DNA from: Achromobacter deleyi
GTDB lineage: Bacteria; Pseudomonadota; Gammaproteobacteria; Burkholderiales; Burkholderiaceae_B
Direction: 5' to 3'
Assembly (NCBI RefSeq): GCF_902859705.1
Contig: NZ_CADIJO010000025.1
Location: 1 to 64,000 of the forward strand
DNA length: 64,000 nucleotides
Positions within the stretch are counted from its first letter, which is position 1, and every line of letters begins with the position of its first letter. The translations under genes were made by a program, and so were the position numbers. Below are positions 8,563 to 19,489 of the stretch, piece by piece. Below the pieces are notes generated by a model that ran no database searches, was not told where the DNA came from, and worked only from the letters and a program-made list of their open reading frames with translations.

Positions 8563-9660
8563 ATGGAATTCGAACATCGGCCCGTCCTGCTGGAGCCGAC
8601 GGTGGACGCGCTGTTGCTGGCCGATTTCGGCGGCAAGGGCGCGACCCGGTCGCACATCCAGGACGAGCCGGCCGCGGCTACGCGGGCGGAACGTGGCGTC
8701 TTTGTAGACGGTACGTTCGGACGCGGCGGCCACAGCCGGGAATTGCTCAGTCGCCTGGGGGCGGGAGCGCGGCTGGTGGTGTTCGACAAGGACCCCGAGG
8801 CCATTGCGGTCGCCAATGCGTTGGCGGCGGCGGATTCCCGGGTGACGGTGGTGCATGGCGGCTTTGCCACCATGGCCGAAGAATTAGGGCAACTCGGCAT
8901 CGACAAGGTCGATGGCGTGATGCTGGATCTGGGCGTGTCGTCGCCTCAGATCGACGATGCCGAGCGCGGTTTCTCGTTCATGCGAGACGGCCCGCTCGAC
9001 ATGCGGATGGACACCACTCGTGGACCCACGGTGGCGGATTGGCTGGCGCAAGCCAGTGTGGATGAGATGCGGGAGGTCATAGCGGATTATGGCGAAGAAC
9101 GGTTTGCTTTTCAGGTTGCAAAGGCGATTGCTGCTCGCCGCGCAACAAGGCCGCTGCGCACCACGCTCGAACTTGCCGAGTGCGTCGCCAGCGCCGTCCG
9201 CACGCGCGAAAAGGGGCAGCATCCGGCCACACGCACCTTTCAAGCTCTACGGATTTACATCAATCGGGAACTCGAAGAGCTCGCGCGCACCCTCGCGTCA
9301 GCTTTAGATCTGCTCGCCCCAGGGGGGAGGTTGGCGGTGATCAGCTTTCATTCGCTTGAAGACCGCATGGTCAAGCAGTGCATCGCGGCGGCGGCTCGTC
9401 CGGCTGCCGCGCATGCGCGCCTGCCGCTGCGCGAAAGCGAAATGCCCCAACCCGTATTGCGTTCCCTGGGACGCGTGCTGGCCGAAGACGACGAAGTCTC
9501 GGCCAATGCGCGCGCCCGCTCGGCGGTGCTGCGTGTCGCCGAGCGCACTGAAACTGCGCTGCCCGCCGAGGGCGGCGCCGCCTTCGTCAAGATTGGCTCG
9601 CTGCCCGGCAGCGACCTGGCTCCGCCGCCGCGCCGCGGTGGCAAAGGGGGGCGCCGCTGA
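8563..9660 (+). CDS. rsmH: 16S rRNA (cytosine1402-N4)-methyltransferase
   Basis: This 365-residue S-adenosylmethionine-dependent enzyme N4-methylates C1402 in the ribosomal P site. The [18 protein letters not shown] start is characteristic. The SAM-binding loop is [12 protein letters not shown] near residue 46. [19 protein letters not shown] and the C-terminal [14 protein letters not shown] are family signatures. An insertion of about 20 residues ([19 protein letters not shown]) between the N-terminal segment and the SAM loop is longer than in E. coli. Its stop codon shares a base with the ftsL ATG, so the two are translationally coupled. Confidence 0.97.
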   Translation: MEFEHRPVLLEPTVDALLLADFGGKGATRSHIQDEPAAATRAERGVFVDGTFGRGGHSRELLSRLGAGARLVVFDKDPEAIAVANALAAADSRVTVVHGGFATMAEELGQLGIDKVDGVMLDLGVSSPQIDDAERGFSFMRDGPLDMRMDTTRGPTVADWLAQASVDEMREVIADYGEERFAFQVAKAIAARRATRPLRTTLELAECVASAVRTREKGQHPATRTFQALRIYINRELEELARTLASALDLLAPGGRLAVISFHSLEDRMVKQCIAAAARPAAAHARLPLRESEMPQPVLRSLGRVLAEDDEVSANARARSAVLRVAERTETALPAEGGAAFVKIGSLPGSDLAPPPRRGGKGGRR

Positions 9661-9950
9661 TGGGTCGCGTCAACCTGATCGTTGCGGCTTTACTGATGCT
9701 GTCGGCCATTTCCCTGGTCACCAGCCGGTATCAGTCGCGCCAGCTCTTTGTTGAGCTGGGTCGCGATCAGGCGCAGGCACGCGACCTGGAAACCAACTGG
9801 CGGCGCCTGCAGCTGGAACGTGCCGAACTTGCGCGCAATGCGCGGGTCGACGTGATTGCGCGCGACAACCTGAAGATGATTCCCATCGTTCCGGACCGCA
9901 CGCTGTACCTGAACCAGGCCCCGGTGCCGGCCAACGGAGGTGCCCAGTGA
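9660..9950 (+). CDS. ftsL: cell division protein FtsL
   Basis: This 96-residue bitopic protein has a short cytoplasmic tip, one membrane helix (about residues 5-21) and a periplasmic coiled coil (about 25-75, LGRDQAQARDLETNWRRLQLERAEL). It forms the FtsQLB complex that activates FtsW-FtsI at the septum. Sequence conservation is low, so the call rests on size, topology and position between rsmH and ftsI. The start overlaps the rsmH stop by one base, and the stop overlaps the ftsI GTG. Confidence 0.92.
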   Translation: MGRVNLIVAALLMLSAISLVTSRYQSRQLFVELGRDQAQARDLETNWRRLQLERAELARNARVDVIARDNLKMIPIVPDRTLYLNQAPVPANGGAQ

Positions 9951-11674
9951 AGCGCGTTCCGTTCTTCGACAATCCGGTGCTGCGCGGGCAGTTGCCCACC
10001 TGGCGCGCCCGCCTGGTGCTGATCCTGCTGTTCGGCGGTTTTACCGTGCTGGCCGGTCGCGCCCTGTTTCTGCAAGGCCTGTCCACCGAATTCCTGCAAC
10101 AGCAAGGCGAGCGCCGTTACGAGCGCACGCTGACGCTGGCCGCCACGCGGGGCAAGATCATGGACCGCAATGGCGCCGTGCTGGCGTCGAGCGTGCCGGC
10201 GCGCGCTATTTGGGCGATCCCCGAAGACCTGAAGCAGGCCACGCCTTCTCAGTTGGACTCCCTGGCCAAGCTGCTTGAGTCCCCGATCGCCGACCTGCGT
10301 CGCCGGGTCGAGGAAGACAAGAACTTCGTCTATCTCAAGCGCCAGGTCTCGATGGACGTGGCCGACAAGATCAAGCAGCTGGGCCTGCCCGGCGTGCACC
10401 AGCAGCCGGAGACCCGCCGCTACTATCCGGACGGCGACGTGATGGCGCACGTGGTCGGGTTCAACAGCGTCGAAGACCAGGGCCAGGAAGGGGTCGAACT
10501 GACCTTCAACCAGCAGCTGTCGGGCCGCCCCGGCAGCCGTCGCGTCATCAAGGACCGCCTGGGCCGCGTCATTGAAGACGTGCAGGCCGTGACCCTGCCC
10601 GTGGATGGCCGCGACCTGCGCCTGTCCATCGATACCCGTTTGCAGTACCTGGTGTTCAAGGAATTGAAGGACGCCATGGACAAGCACCAGGCCAAGGGTG
10701 CAACCGCCGTGGTCGTCGATGTGCATACGGGCGAAATCCTGGCGCTGGCCAACGTGCCGACATTCGACCCGAACAAGCGCGAGACCTTCCACGGCGCCAA
10801 CCTGCGCAACCAGGCCATTACCGACACGTTCGAGCCCGGCTCGATCATGAAGCCCTTCACCGCCGCACTGGCACTGGATCTGGGCCGCATCAGCACGACC
10901 ACCCTGTTCGAAACCGGCAACGGCCGCTTTACCTACCAGGGCAGCACGATCAGCGATGTGAGCCGCAACGGCACGCTGGATGTGGCCGGCGTGCTGCGCA
11001 AGTCCAGCAACATCGGCATGACGATGATCTCCGAGAAGCTGGAGTCCCGCGAGATGTGGGACCGCTTCACCGAGTTGGGCCTGGGGCAGGCGCCCCAAGT
11101 GGGATTCCCCGGCGCCGCGCCCGGCCGCCTGCGTCCCTGGGACCGCTGGCGCCTGATCGAAAAGGCCACGATGGCCTATGGCTACGGCCTGTCGGTGTCG
11201 CTGCTGCAGGTGGCGCGCGCCTACACCGTGTTCGCCCGCAACGGCGACATGGTTTCGCTGACCCTGGTCAAGCGCGACAGCGATCCCACCAGCGTCAAGA
11301 TCTATACGCCCAAGACCACCGCGCTGGTGCGCGGCATGCTGGAAGCCGCCGCCGGCCCCGACGGCACCAAGGCCGCCCAGGTGCAGGGCTACCGTGTGGC
11401 CGGCAAGAGCGGCACCGCGCGCAAGATCGTCGACGGCAAGTACAGCATGCAGCGTTATCGCAGCTCGTACGTGGGTTTTGCGCCTGTGTCCGATCCGAAG
11501 ATCGTCGTGGCCGTGTCCATCGACGAGCCCACGGTCGGCGGTTATTACGGCGGCGCGATTGCCGCACCCGTGTTCTCCCATATTGTCGGCGGGAGTCTGC
11601 GGTTGATGGGCGTGAGGCCGGACGCGCCCTTCGAATCCACTATTGTTGCCGGTAGCAAGGAGCCAGGCAGATGA
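9947..11674 (+). CDS. ftsI: septal peptidoglycan transpeptidase (PBP3)
   Basis: This class B penicillin-binding protein of 575 residues crosslinks septal peptidoglycan in the periplasm. It has an N-terminal anchor helix (about residues 22-42), a pedestal domain and a transpeptidase domain. The catalytic motifs are complete: SIMK (Ser299), SSN (353-355) and KSGT (487-490). The start is GTG overlapping the ftsL stop by four bases. Its stop overlaps the murEF ATG. It works with FtsW encoded downstream. Nothing in the motifs suggests altered beta-lactam binding, but that cannot be judged from motifs alone. Confidence 0.97.
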   Translation: MKRVPFFDNPVLRGQLPTWRARLVLILLFGGFTVLAGRALFLQGLSTEFLQQQGERRYERTLTLAATRGKIMDRNGAVLASSVPARAIWAIPEDLKQATPSQLDSLAKLLESPIADLRRRVEEDKNFVYLKRQVSMDVADKIKQLGLPGVHQQPETRRYYPDGDVMAHVVGFNSVEDQGQEGVELTFNQQLSGRPGSRRVIKDRLGRVIEDVQAVTLPVDGRDLRLSIDTRLQYLVFKELKDAMDKHQAKGATAVVVDVHTGEILALANVPTFDPNKRETFHGANLRNQAITDTFEPGSIMKPFTAALALDLGRISTTTLFETGNGRFTYQGSTISDVSRNGTLDVAGVLRKSSNIGMTMISEKLESREMWDRFTELGLGQAPQVGFPGAAPGRLRPWDRWRLIEKATMAYGYGLSVSLLQVARAYTVFARNGDMVSLTLVKRDSDPTSVKIYTPKTTALVRGMLEAAAGPDGTKAAQVQGYRVAGKSGTARKIVDGKYSMQRYRSSYVGFAPVSDPKIVVAVSIDEPTVGGYYGGAIAAPVFSHIVGGSLRLMGVRPDAPFESTIVAGSKEPGR

Positions 11675-14535
11675 GCGCCAAAGGCTTCCTCTCATCCCCC
11701 GCCGCCACGGTCGAACAAGCCGTGGCGTGGTTGCATTCGCGCGTGTCGTTGACCGCGCACCTGAAACTGGACTCGCGCGAGATCGAGCCGGGCGACGTCT
11801 TCGTCGCCTGCCCCGGCCTGTCCAGCGATGGCCGCCTCTATATAGAGAAGGCGTTGGCGCTGGGCGCCAGCGCGGTGTTGTTCGAGGCGCCCGCCACCGA
11901 GACCATCGAAGCCGCTGGCGCTGCCGGCGATACGCCGATGCTGCCGGTGACCGGCCTGCGCGCCCTGCTGGGCGAGCTGGGCGACACCTGGTACGGCCGT
12001 CCTTCGTCGGCGCTGGCCGTGGTGGCCGTGACCGGCACCAATGGCAAGACCTCGTCGGTGCAATGGATTGCCCACGCACTGGGCCGCAATGACAAGCCTT
12101 GCGGCACCATCGGTACGCTGGGCGCCGTGCTGCCTGACGGCCGCACGCTGGGCGGCAGCCTGACGACCCCCGATGTGCTGACCGTGCACCGCCTGCTGGC
12201 CGCGATGCGCGATGCCGGCGCCAAGGCGGTGGCCATGGAAGCCTCTTCCATCGGCATCGAACAGGGCCGCATGGACGGCGTGCGCGTGGCCTTGGCCGCG
12301 TACACCAACCTGACCCGCGATCATCTGGATTACCACGGCACGATGGAACGCTACGAGGCCGCCAAGGCGCGCCTGTTCCGCTGGCCGGGCCTGAATGCCG
12401 CCGTGGTGAACGCGGACGACGAAGCTGGACGCCGCCTGATCGCGTCGCTGCCGTCCGACGTGTCGGTCATGGGGTACAGCCTGAGCGCGGACGCCGCGAT
12501 TCCCGCCGCGATGCGCGCGCGTGATCTGCAGGCGACCGCCCAAGGCCAGATCTTCACGCTGGTGTCGCCGCATGGCGAGGCACAGATCGTGACGCGCCTC
12601 CTGGGCGCGCACAACGTGTCCAACCTGTTGCTGGTGGCCGGCGTGCTGTACAAGCTGGGCCTGCCGTTCGCGCAGATCGCGCGCGAGCTGGCCGCGACCG
12701 ATCCGGTCGATGGCCGCCTGCAGACCGTGGAACCCGTTGTCTCGAGCACCCAGGCCAATGCCGGGCGCGGCGCGCTGGTGGTGGTGGACTACGCCCACAC
12801 GCCCGACGCGCTGGCTCGTGCGCTGGCCGCACTGCGCCCGGTGGCGCAGGCGCGGGCCGGCCGTCTCATCTGCCTGTTTGGCTGCGGCGGCGAACGCGAT
12901 CCGGGCAAGCGTCCCGAAATGGGCCGCATTGCCGCCGAGCTGGCCGACCATGTGGTGGTGTCGAGCGACAACCCCCGTACTGAATCGCCCGAGGCCATCG
13001 TGGCCCAGATCCTGGCCGGTATTCCGGCGTCGGCAGGCGCCGATGTCCAGGTCGACCGCGCCCGCGCCATCATGCAGACCATCTGGGCCAGTTCGCCCGA
13101 AGACGTCGTGCTGCTGGCCGGCAAGGGCCACGAGACCTACCAGGACATCGGTGGCGAAAAGCTGCCCTTCGACGACCGCGAGTGGGCCCGACTGGCGCTG
13201 CTGTTGCCGCTGGTGAAGGGCGTGTCCACGGACACGCGCCGCATCGGCGCCGGCGAATTGTTCGTGGCGCTGGTCGGCGATAACTTCGACGCCCATAACT
13301 ACCTGGACCAGGCCGCCGAACGTGGCGCCTGCGCCGCCGTGGTGGCGCATGCCGTGCCGGATTCGAGCCTGCCGCAACTGGTGCTGGGCGATACGCGCCT
13401 GGCGCTGATGCGCATCGGCGCTGCCTGGCGCGCCCAATACACGCTGCCGGTGGTGGCGGTGACGGGCAGCAATGGCAAGACGACCACCAAGGAAATGATT
13501 TCCGCCATGCTGGCGGGCTGGAAGGGCGAAGCGGCCCGTCTGGCCACCGCGGGCAATCTGAACAACGATATCGGCGTGCCGCTGACGCTGTTGCGCCTGC
13601 GGCCCGAGCATCGTGCGGCGGTGTTCGAACTGGGCATGAACCATCCGGGCGAGATCGCGCAGCTGGCGGCCATTGCCGCGCCCAGCGTGGCGTTGGTCAC
13701 CAACGCCCAGCGCGAGCACCAGGAATTCATGCACACCGTGGAAGCGGTGGCCCACGAAAATGGCGCGGCCATCGCGGCCTTGCCCGACGACGGCGTGGCC
13801 GTGTACCCCGGCGACGAGCCCTATGCGGCCATCTGGGACAAGCTGGCCGCGCCGCGCCGCGTGCTGCGTTTCGGCCTGCAGCCCGGCCTGGACGTCTACG
13901 CGGAGCAGATCCTGGCAGACGTCGATTCGACGCGCTGCCGCGTGGTGACGCCGATGGGCGCCGCCGACCTGACGCTGCCGGTGCCCGGCCTGCACAACCT
14001 GCGCAATGCCCTGGCGGCCATCGCCAGCGCCATCGCCGCGGGGGCGCCGCTGGATGTCGCCGTGCGCGCGCTGGCGGGTTTCAGCCCGGTGGCGGGGCGC
14101 ATGCAGTACAAGAAATTGAGTGACGGAACGTTGCTCATTGATGATACCTACAATGCCAACCCCGATTCGGTTCGCGTGGCCATCGACGTGCTGGCGCGCA
14201 TCGGCGGCACCCGCGTCCTGGTCTTGGGCGACATGGGCGAGGTCGGGGACAACGGCCCCGCCATGCATGTCGAGGTGGGCAATTACGCGCGCGAGCATGG
14301 GCTCGACGCGCTCATCACGCTAGGCGAAGCCAGCCGGGCGGCAGCCGCCGCTTACGGTTCGGGCGCGCACGCCTGCGCATCGGTAGACGAAGTCGTTGCC
14401 GCGTTGCGCGGCCTGCGCGCGTCCTGCGTATTGATTAAGGGATCGCGCTTTATGCGCATGGAGCGGGTAGTGACGGCTTTTACTTCGACTGACGGGCAAG
14501 TGTCCAAGGGGCAGGGAGACCACCATGCTGCTTGA
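11671..14535 (+). CDS. murEF: fused MurE-MurF ligase
   Basis: One uninterrupted 954-residue reading frame carries two complete Mur ligases. Residues 1 to about 505 are MurE (ATP loop TGTNGKT at 121-127; the diaminopimelate-selecting DNPR at 433-436), which adds meso-diaminopimelate to UDP-MurNAc-Ala-Glu. From about 510 to the end is MurF (SNGKTTTKE loop from about 600; [11 protein letters not shown]), which adds D-Ala-D-Ala. The join is direct, at [16 protein letters not shown], with no stop, frameshift or long linker. Elsewhere these are separate genes. A MurE-MurF fusion has been reported in Bordetella, which supports the taxonomic placement. The start overlaps the ftsI stop, and the end overlaps mraY by 11 bases. 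Confidence 0.97.
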   Translation: MSAKGFLSSPAATVEQAVAWLHSRVSLTAHLKLDSREIEPGDVFVACPGLSSDGRLYIEKALALGASAVLFEAPATETIEAAGAAGDTPMLPVTGLRALLGELGDTWYGRPSSALAVVAVTGTNGKTSSVQWIAHALGRNDKPCGTIGTLGAVLPDGRTLGGSLTTPDVLTVHRLLAAMRDAGAKAVAMEASSIGIEQGRMDGVRVALAAYTNLTRDHLDYHGTMERYEAAKARLFRWPGLNAAVVNADDEAGRRLIASLPSDVSVMGYSLSADAAIPAAMRARDLQATAQGQIFTLVSPHGEAQIVTRLLGAHNVSNLLLVAGVLYKLGLPFAQIARELAATDPVDGRLQTVEPVVSSTQANAGRGALVVVDYAHTPDALARALAALRPVAQARAGRLICLFGCGGERDPGKRPEMGRIAAELADHVVVSSDNPRTESPEAIVAQILAGIPASAGADVQVDRARAIMQTIWASSPEDVVLLAGKGHETYQDIGGEKLPFDDREWARLALLLPLVKGVSTDTRRIGAGELFVALVGDNFDAHNYLDQAAERGACAAVVAHAVPDSSLPQLVLGDTRLALMRIGAAWRAQYTLPVVAVTGSNGKTTTKEMISAMLAGWKGEAARLATAGNLNNDIGVPLTLLRLRPEHRAAVFELGMNHPGEIAQLAAIAAPSVALVTNAQREHQEFMHTVEAVAHENGAAIAALPDDGVAVYPGDEPYAAIWDKLAAPRRVLRFGLQPGLDVYAEQILADVDSTRCRVVTPMGAADLTLPVPGLHNLRNALAAIASAIAAGAPLDVAVRALAGFSPVAGRMQYKKLSDGTLLIDDTYNANPDSVRVAIDVLARIGGTRVLVLGDMGEVGDNGPAMHVEVGNYAREHGLDALITLGEASRAAAAAYGSGAHACASVDEVVAALRGLRASCVLIKGSRFMRMERVVTAFTSTDGQVSKGQGDHHAA

Positions 14536-15694
14536 GATCGCCCGTCTGCTTTCCGATGATGTGCGCGCCTTGGGCGTGTTCGAGTACATCACGCTGCGTG
14601 CGGTGCTGGCATGTGCCACCGCCTTGCTGATCGGCCTGGTGGCCGGTCCGCGCGTGATCCGCAAGCTGACCGAAATGAAGATCGGTCAGGCCGTGCGTTC
14701 GTACGGCCCCGAAACCCATCTGGTCAAGACCGGCACCCCCACCATGGGCGGCGTGCTGATCCTGATTTCCATCGCCATCAGCACGCTGCTGTGGGCCGAC
14801 TGGACCAACCGCTTCGTGTGGGTGGTGCTGCTGGTGACCTTCGGCTTTGGCTGGATCGGCTGGATGGACGATTACCGCAAGGTGGTCTACCGCGATCCGG
14901 AAGGCATGCCGGCGCGCCAGAAGTTCTTCTGGCAAGCCACCATCGGCCTTGTGGCCGCGGTCTACCTGGCGTTTGCCGTATCGGCGCCGGCCAATACCGA
15001 ACTGTGGCCGCTCTTCAAGGCCTGGGTGGGCAGCGGCTTCACGATGGCGCTGCCGACGCGCGCCGACCTGATCGTGCCGTTCTTCAAGACCGTCAGCTAT
15101 CCGCTGGGCGTGCTGGGTTTCGTGGCGCTGACCTGGGCCGTGATCGTGGGCACCAGCAATGCCGTCAATCTGACCGACGGCCTGGATGGCCTGGCGATCA
15201 TGCCTACCGTCATGGTGGGCAGCGCGCTGGGCATCTTCGCCTACGTCGTCGGCCGCGTCGACTATTCGAAGTACCTGCTGTTCCCGTATATCCCGGGGGC
15301 GTCCGAACTGATGGTGCTGTGCGCGGCAATCGGCGGCGCGGGACTGGCATTTTTGTGGTTCAACGCGTATCCGGCGCAGGTCTTCATGGGCGACGTCGGC
15401 GCACTGGCTTTGGGCGGCGCGCTGGGCACCATCGCGGTCATCGTGCGCCAGGAAATCGTGCTGTTCATCATGGGCGGCGTGTTCGTGGTCGAGACCCTGT
15501 CGGTGATGATCCAGGTGACCTGGTTCAAGTACACGAAGCGACGTTATGGAACAGGTCGACGCATATTCCGCATGGCGCCGCTGCATCATCACTTTGAAGT
15601 GGGCGGCTGGAAAGAAACCCAGGTGGTCGTGCGTTTCTGGATCATCAGCATGATGCTGGTGCTGATTGGCCTCTCTACCCTGAAGTTGCGATGA
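14525..15694 (+). CDS. mraY: phospho-N-acetylmuramoyl-pentapeptide transferase
   Basis: This integral membrane enzyme of 389 residues and about ten helices transfers phospho-MurNAc-pentapeptide to undecaprenyl phosphate, making lipid I. Signatures visible are GTPTMGG near residue 72, the MDDYRK Asp pair near 118, [11 protein letters not shown] near 220 and APLHHHFE near the C-terminus. The start lies 11 bases inside the murEF gene. The murD ATG overlaps its stop by four bases. Confidence 0.98.
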   Translation: MLLEIARLLSDDVRALGVFEYITLRAVLACATALLIGLVAGPRVIRKLTEMKIGQAVRSYGPETHLVKTGTPTMGGVLILISIAISTLLWADWTNRFVWVVLLVTFGFGWIGWMDDYRKVVYRDPEGMPARQKFFWQATIGLVAAVYLAFAVSAPANTELWPLFKAWVGSGFTMALPTRADLIVPFFKTVSYPLGVLGFVALTWAVIVGTSNAVNLTDGLDGLAIMPTVMVGSALGIFAYVVGRVDYSKYLLFPYIPGASELMVLCAAIGGAGLAFLWFNAYPAQVFMGDVGALALGGALGTIAVIVRQEIVLFIMGGVFVVETLSVMIQVTWFKYTKRRYGTGRRIFRMAPLHHHFEVGGWKETQVVVRFWIISMMLVLIGLSTLKLR

Positions 15695-17223
15695 ACACGA
15701 TGGAAACCTCTCGCGCTGACGCGCCGCTCGTCCTGATCCTCGGATTGGGCGAGTCGGGTGTCGCCGCCGCTCGCTGGTGCGCCCGACAGGGCGCCCGCCT
15801 GCGCGTGGCCGACACGCGCGCGGAGCCGGGCGGGTTGCCGGCGCTGCGCGACGCGCTGGCGCAGGCCGAGGTCGAATACCGGCTGGGTTGCGACACCGCG
15901 TTCGACGTCGCTCTGCTGGACGACGTGAACCAGGTCGTGATCAGCCCGGGCCTGGCGCCCACCGGCGCGCCGGCCGAAGACCTGCTGCGCGAGGCCAAGG
16001 CCCGCGGCATCGAAGTCATCGGTGAAATGGAACTGTTCGCACGCGCGTTGGCCGAGTTGGCCGAAAGCCGTGAATACCGTCCCCGCGTGCTGGCCGTGAC
16101 CGGCACCAACGGCAAGACCACCGTGACCGCACTGACGCGCGACCTGGTGCAGGCCAGCGGCCTGTCGGTGCTGGCTGCCGGCAATATCAGCCCGGCCGCG
16201 CTGACCGCATTGATCGGGGCGCTGGACGCCGACGAACTGCCGCAGGTGTGGGTGCTGGAGTTCTCCAGCTTCCAGCTGGAAACCACGCACACGCTGATGG
16301 CCGACGCGGCCGTCGTGCTGAACGTGACGCAAGACCACCTGGACTGGCATGGCGGCATGGACGCCTATGCGCAGGCCAAGGCGCGCCTGTTGAAGATGGC
16401 GCGCGTGGCCATCGTCAATCGTGAAGATCCGTACACGGTCGCCATGGTGCCGACGCTGGACGCATTGAACGTGCGCAGCTTTGGCCGTGACGTGCCCGAG
16501 CGCGTGGGCGACATGGGCCTGGAATTGGGCCAGGGTGTGGCCTGGCTGGTTGCCGCCGAGCCGGTCGATTTCGACGAGCCCGTCGCACCCGTGCGCCGCA
16601 AGAAAGACGCGCCGGAACCCGTGCGCGCCAAAGGCCGCATGAGCCGCCTGATGCCGGTGGATGCCTTGCGCATCCGCGGCATCCACAACGCCTTGAATGC
16701 CCTGGCCGCGCTGCAGCTGGCGCGCTGCCTGGACCTGGGCTGGGGCGCCATGCTGCGCGCCCTGCGCGACTACGCGGGCGAACCGCATCGCGCTGCGTTC
16801 GTGCGCAATATCGGCGGCGTCGACTACATCAACGACAGCAAGGGCACCAACGTGGGCGCCACCGTGGCCGCGCTGGAAGGCCTGGGCCAGCCTGTGGTGC
16901 TGATCGCTGGCGGCCTGGGCAAGGGGCAGGATTTCTCGCCCCTGATCCCGGTTGTCTCGCGCCACGCGCGCGCCGTCGTGCTCATCGGTCAGGACGGTCC
17001 TGAAATCGGCCGCGTGCTGGCTGAAACCGGCGTCGACTGCATCCAGGCCGCATCCCTGCACGAGGCCGTGCGTCGCGCCGCCGACCTGGCGCAAGCCGGC
17101 GACGCGGTGCTGCTGTCGCCCGCCTGCGCCAGCATGGACATGTTCCGCAACTACCCGCACCGCGGGCAGGTGTTCGTGGAAGAGGTCGAAGACCTGGCCC
17201 GCGACCGTGGAGAGGTGGCATGA
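15691..17223 (+). CDS. murD: UDP-N-acetylmuramoylalanine--D-glutamate ligase
   Basis: This 510-residue cytosolic ligase adds D-glutamate to UDP-MurNAc-L-alanine. It has an N-terminal Rossmann-like domain ([15 protein letters not shown]), the ATP loop TGTNGKTT at 137-144, and LEFSSFQLE and [11 protein letters not shown] of the central domain. The C-terminal domain has [11 protein letters not shown] and [15 protein letters not shown]. An Ala/Arg/Pro-rich charged insert (about residues 285-320, with [15 protein letters not shown]) makes it longer than the roughly 440-residue E. coli enzyme. It overlaps mraY and ftsW by four bases each. Confidence 0.97.
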   Translation: MNTMETSRADAPLVLILGLGESGVAAARWCARQGARLRVADTRAEPGGLPALRDALAQAEVEYRLGCDTAFDVALLDDVNQVVISPGLAPTGAPAEDLLREAKARGIEVIGEMELFARALAELAESREYRPRVLAVTGTNGKTTVTALTRDLVQASGLSVLAAGNISPAALTALIGALDADELPQVWVLEFSSFQLETTHTLMADAAVVLNVTQDHLDWHGGMDAYAQAKARLLKMARVAIVNREDPYTVAMVPTLDALNVRSFGRDVPERVGDMGLELGQGVAWLVAAEPVDFDEPVAPVRRKKDAPEPVRAKGRMSRLMPVDALRIRGIHNALNALAALQLARCLDLGWGAMLRALRDYAGEPHRAAFVRNIGGVDYINDSKGTNVGATVAALEGLGQPVVLIAGGLGKGQDFSPLIPVVSRHARAVVLIGQDGPEIGRVLAETGVDCIQAASLHEAVRRAADLAQAGDAVLLSPACASMDMFRNYPHRGQVFVEEVEDLARDRGEVA

Positions 17224-18413
17224 GCCTGATCGCCGATCTCACCGCCAGCGTCAACGCCGTACGGCCCGGCCGTACCCGCATGCGCAACTTCGATCTGCCG
17301 CTGGTCATCGCGGCGTCGACGTTGTTGCTGCTCGGCTTGCTGATGGTGTATTCGGCATCGATCGCGCTGGCCGACGGACCGCGCTATGCCTCGTATGGCC
17401 GCTATTACTTCGTGATCCGCCACGGCCTGTTCATCAGCGCCGGCCTGCTGGCCGCCGCGGTCGTGCTGGCCATTCCCATCCGCGTGTGGCAACGGCTGGC
17501 CGTGCCGCTGTTCGTGGTGGCGATGGTGCTGCTGGTGGCCGTGCTGGTGCCCGGCATCGGCCGCGAGGTCAACGGCGCGCACCGCTGGATTCCCCTGGGT
17601 CCGCTGAATTTCCAGCCGTCCGAACTGATGAAGCTGGCCGCCCTGCTGTACGCCGCCGACTACACCGTGCGCAAGCAAGAACACATGCAAGCCTTTGCCC
17701 GCGGCTTTCTGCCGATGGCGTTCGCGCTGGCCGGCGTGGGCATGCTGCTGCTGCTCGAACCTGACCTGGGCGCCTTCATGGTGATCGTGGCGATTGCCAT
17801 CGGCATCCTGTTCCTGGGCGGTATCAACGGCAAGTACTTCAGCAGCCTGCTGGCGGTGCTGGTCAGCACCTTCCTGATGCTGATCTGGCTGTCGCCGTGG
17901 CGTCGTGCGCGCCTGTTCGCCTACCTGGATCCCTGGAACGAAGACAACGCCTACGGCAGCGCCTATCAGCTGTCGCATTCGCTGATCGCGTTGGGCCGCG
18001 GCGAATGGCTGGGCGTGGGCCTGGGCGCCAGCGTCGAAAAACTGCATTACCTGCCCGAAGCGCACACCGACTTCCTGATGGCGGTGGTGGGCGAGGAACT
18101 CGGCTTTGCCGGCGTGATGCTGGTGATCACGCTGTTCGCCATCATCGTCTACCGCGGCTTTGACATCGGCCGCCAGGCCATCGCCATGGAACGCACCTTC
18201 GCGGGTCTGGTGGCGCATGGCGTGGCGATGTGGTTCGGCGTGCAGGCCTTCATCAACATGGGCGTGTGCCTGGGGCTGCTGCCCACCAAGGGCCTGACCC
18301 TGCCGCTGATGAGCTACGGCGGTTCGGGCGTGGTGATGAACCTGTGCGCCCTGGCCATGCTGATCCGGGTGGACGTCGAAAACCGCATCATGATGCGCGG
18401 GGGGCGGACATGA
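17220..18413 (+). CDS. ftsW: SEDS-family septal glycosyltransferase FtsW
   Basis: This 397-residue polytopic membrane protein has about ten helices after a cytoplasmic start of roughly 25 residues. SEDS proteins polymerise lipid II glycans; FtsW does so at the septum with FtsI. Signatures include [24 protein letters not shown] and the conserved end region [19 protein letters not shown]. The start overlaps murD and the end overlaps murG, both by ATGA. Confidence 0.97.
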   Translation: MSLIADLTASVNAVRPGRTRMRNFDLPLVIAASTLLLLGLLMVYSASIALADGPRYASYGRYYFVIRHGLFISAGLLAAAVVLAIPIRVWQRLAVPLFVVAMVLLVAVLVPGIGREVNGAHRWIPLGPLNFQPSELMKLAALLYAADYTVRKQEHMQAFARGFLPMAFALAGVGMLLLLEPDLGAFMVIVAIAIGILFLGGINGKYFSSLLAVLVSTFLMLIWLSPWRRARLFAYLDPWNEDNAYGSAYQLSHSLIALGRGEWLGVGLGASVEKLHYLPEAHTDFLMAVVGEELGFAGVMLVITLFAIIVYRGFDIGRQAIAMERTFAGLVAHGVAMWFGVQAFINMGVCLGLLPTKGLTLPLMSYGGSGVVMNLCALAMLIRVDVENRIMMRGGRT

Positions 18414-19489
18414 GCGCCACGCCTCGCACCATCCTGATCATGGCCGGCGGCACCGGCGGCCACATCATGCCCGGCCTGGCCGTGGCCGACGTGCTGCGCC
18501 AGCGCGGCTGGCGCGTGCTGTGGCTGGGCAATCCCGACAAGATGGAAGGCAAGCTGGTGCCCCCGCGCGGGATCGAACTCGTGCCGCTGCGCTTTGCCGG
18601 TGTGCGCGGCAAGGGTGCCGCGGCGCTGCTCAAGCTGCCGTTCCTGCTGGTGCGTGCGTTTGCGCAGGCCTGGGGGCGGCTGTCTGCAGTGCGTCCCGAT
18701 GTGGTGCTGGGCATGGGCGGCTACGTCGCTTTCCCTGGTGGTGTCATCGCGGCGCTGCGCGGCACGCCGCTGGTGGTGCACGAACAGAACGCCGTGGCCG
18801 GCACCGCCAACAAGTGGCTGGCCCGCATGGCCCGCCGCGTGCTCAGCGGATTCCCCGGCGTGCTGCCCAAGGGCGAAGCGATGGGTAATCCGGTACGCGC
18901 CGACCTGTGCGCTTTGCCCGACCCGGCCCAGCGCTACAGCGGCCGCAGCGGCGCGCTGCGGGTGCTGGTGGTCGGTGGCAGCCTGGGCGCCCAGGCATTG
19001 AATACCGCCGTACCCCAGGCGCTGGCGCGCCTGCCGCAAGACCGTCGTCCCGTGGTGGTTCACCAGGCCGGCGAACAACATCTGCCGGCGCTGCAGCAGG
19101 CCTACGCCCAGGCGGGCGTGGCGGCCGACTGCCGCGCCTTCATCGACGACATGGCCGGCGCCATGGGCGACGCCGACCTGCTGATCTGCCGCGCGGGCGC
19201 CATGACGGTGTCCGAAGTGGCCGCGGCGGGCGTGGCGGCGCTGTTCGTGCCGTTCCCCCATGCCATCGATGACCACCAAACCGCCAACGCGCGCTTCCTG
19301 AGCGACGCGCAGGCCGCCTGGCTGCAGCCGCAGAACGCCTTGAGCCCCGAGTGGCTGGCGGACTGGCTGGACCAGCGCTCCCGTCAAGAACTGCAGGCTG
19401 TTGCCGAACGGGCCCGCGCGCATGCGCACCCCGAAGCGGCAGCCCATATCGCCGACGTCTGTGAACAAGCAGCGGGGCGTTCAACATGA
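18410..19489 (+). CDS. murG: UDP-GlcNAc:lipid I N-acetylglucosaminyltransferase MurG
   Basis: This 359-residue peripheral membrane GT-B glycosyltransferase makes lipid II from lipid I. The N-terminal glycine loop GGTGGH is at residues 13-18. The second loop [13 protein letters not shown] and the acceptor/donor stretch [15 protein letters not shown] are present. The ATG overlapping the ftsW stop is chosen; an open frame continues upstream inside ftsW without similarity. The gene ends overlapping murC by four bases. Confidence 0.97.
   Translation: MSATPRTILIMAGGTGGHIMPGLAVADVLRQRGWRVLWLGNPDKMEGKLVPPRGIELVPLRFAGVRGKGAAALLKLPFLLVRAFAQAWGRLSAVRPDVVLGMGGYVAFPGGVIAALRGTPLVVHEQNAVAGTANKWLARMARRVLSGFPGVLPKGEAMGNPVRADLCALPDPAQRYSGRSGALRVLVVGGSLGAQALNTAVPQALARLPQDRRPVVVHQAGEQHLPALQQAYAQAGVAADCRAFIDDMAGAMGDADLLICRAGAMTVSEVAAAGVAALFVPFPHAIDDHQTANARFLSDAQAAWLQPQNALSPEWLADWLDQRSRQELQAVAERARAHAHPEAAAHIADVCEQAAGRST

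Noticed and set aside
9767-12079. 770-codon minus-strand frame antisense to ftsI and murE
   Set aside because: Shadow of the third-position GC bias of well-recognised plus-strand genes; no start signal or similarity.
11692-14298. 868-codon minus-strand frame antisense to murEF
   Set aside because: His/Gln/Arg-rich composition typical of an antisense shadow; the opposite strand encodes two complete ligases.
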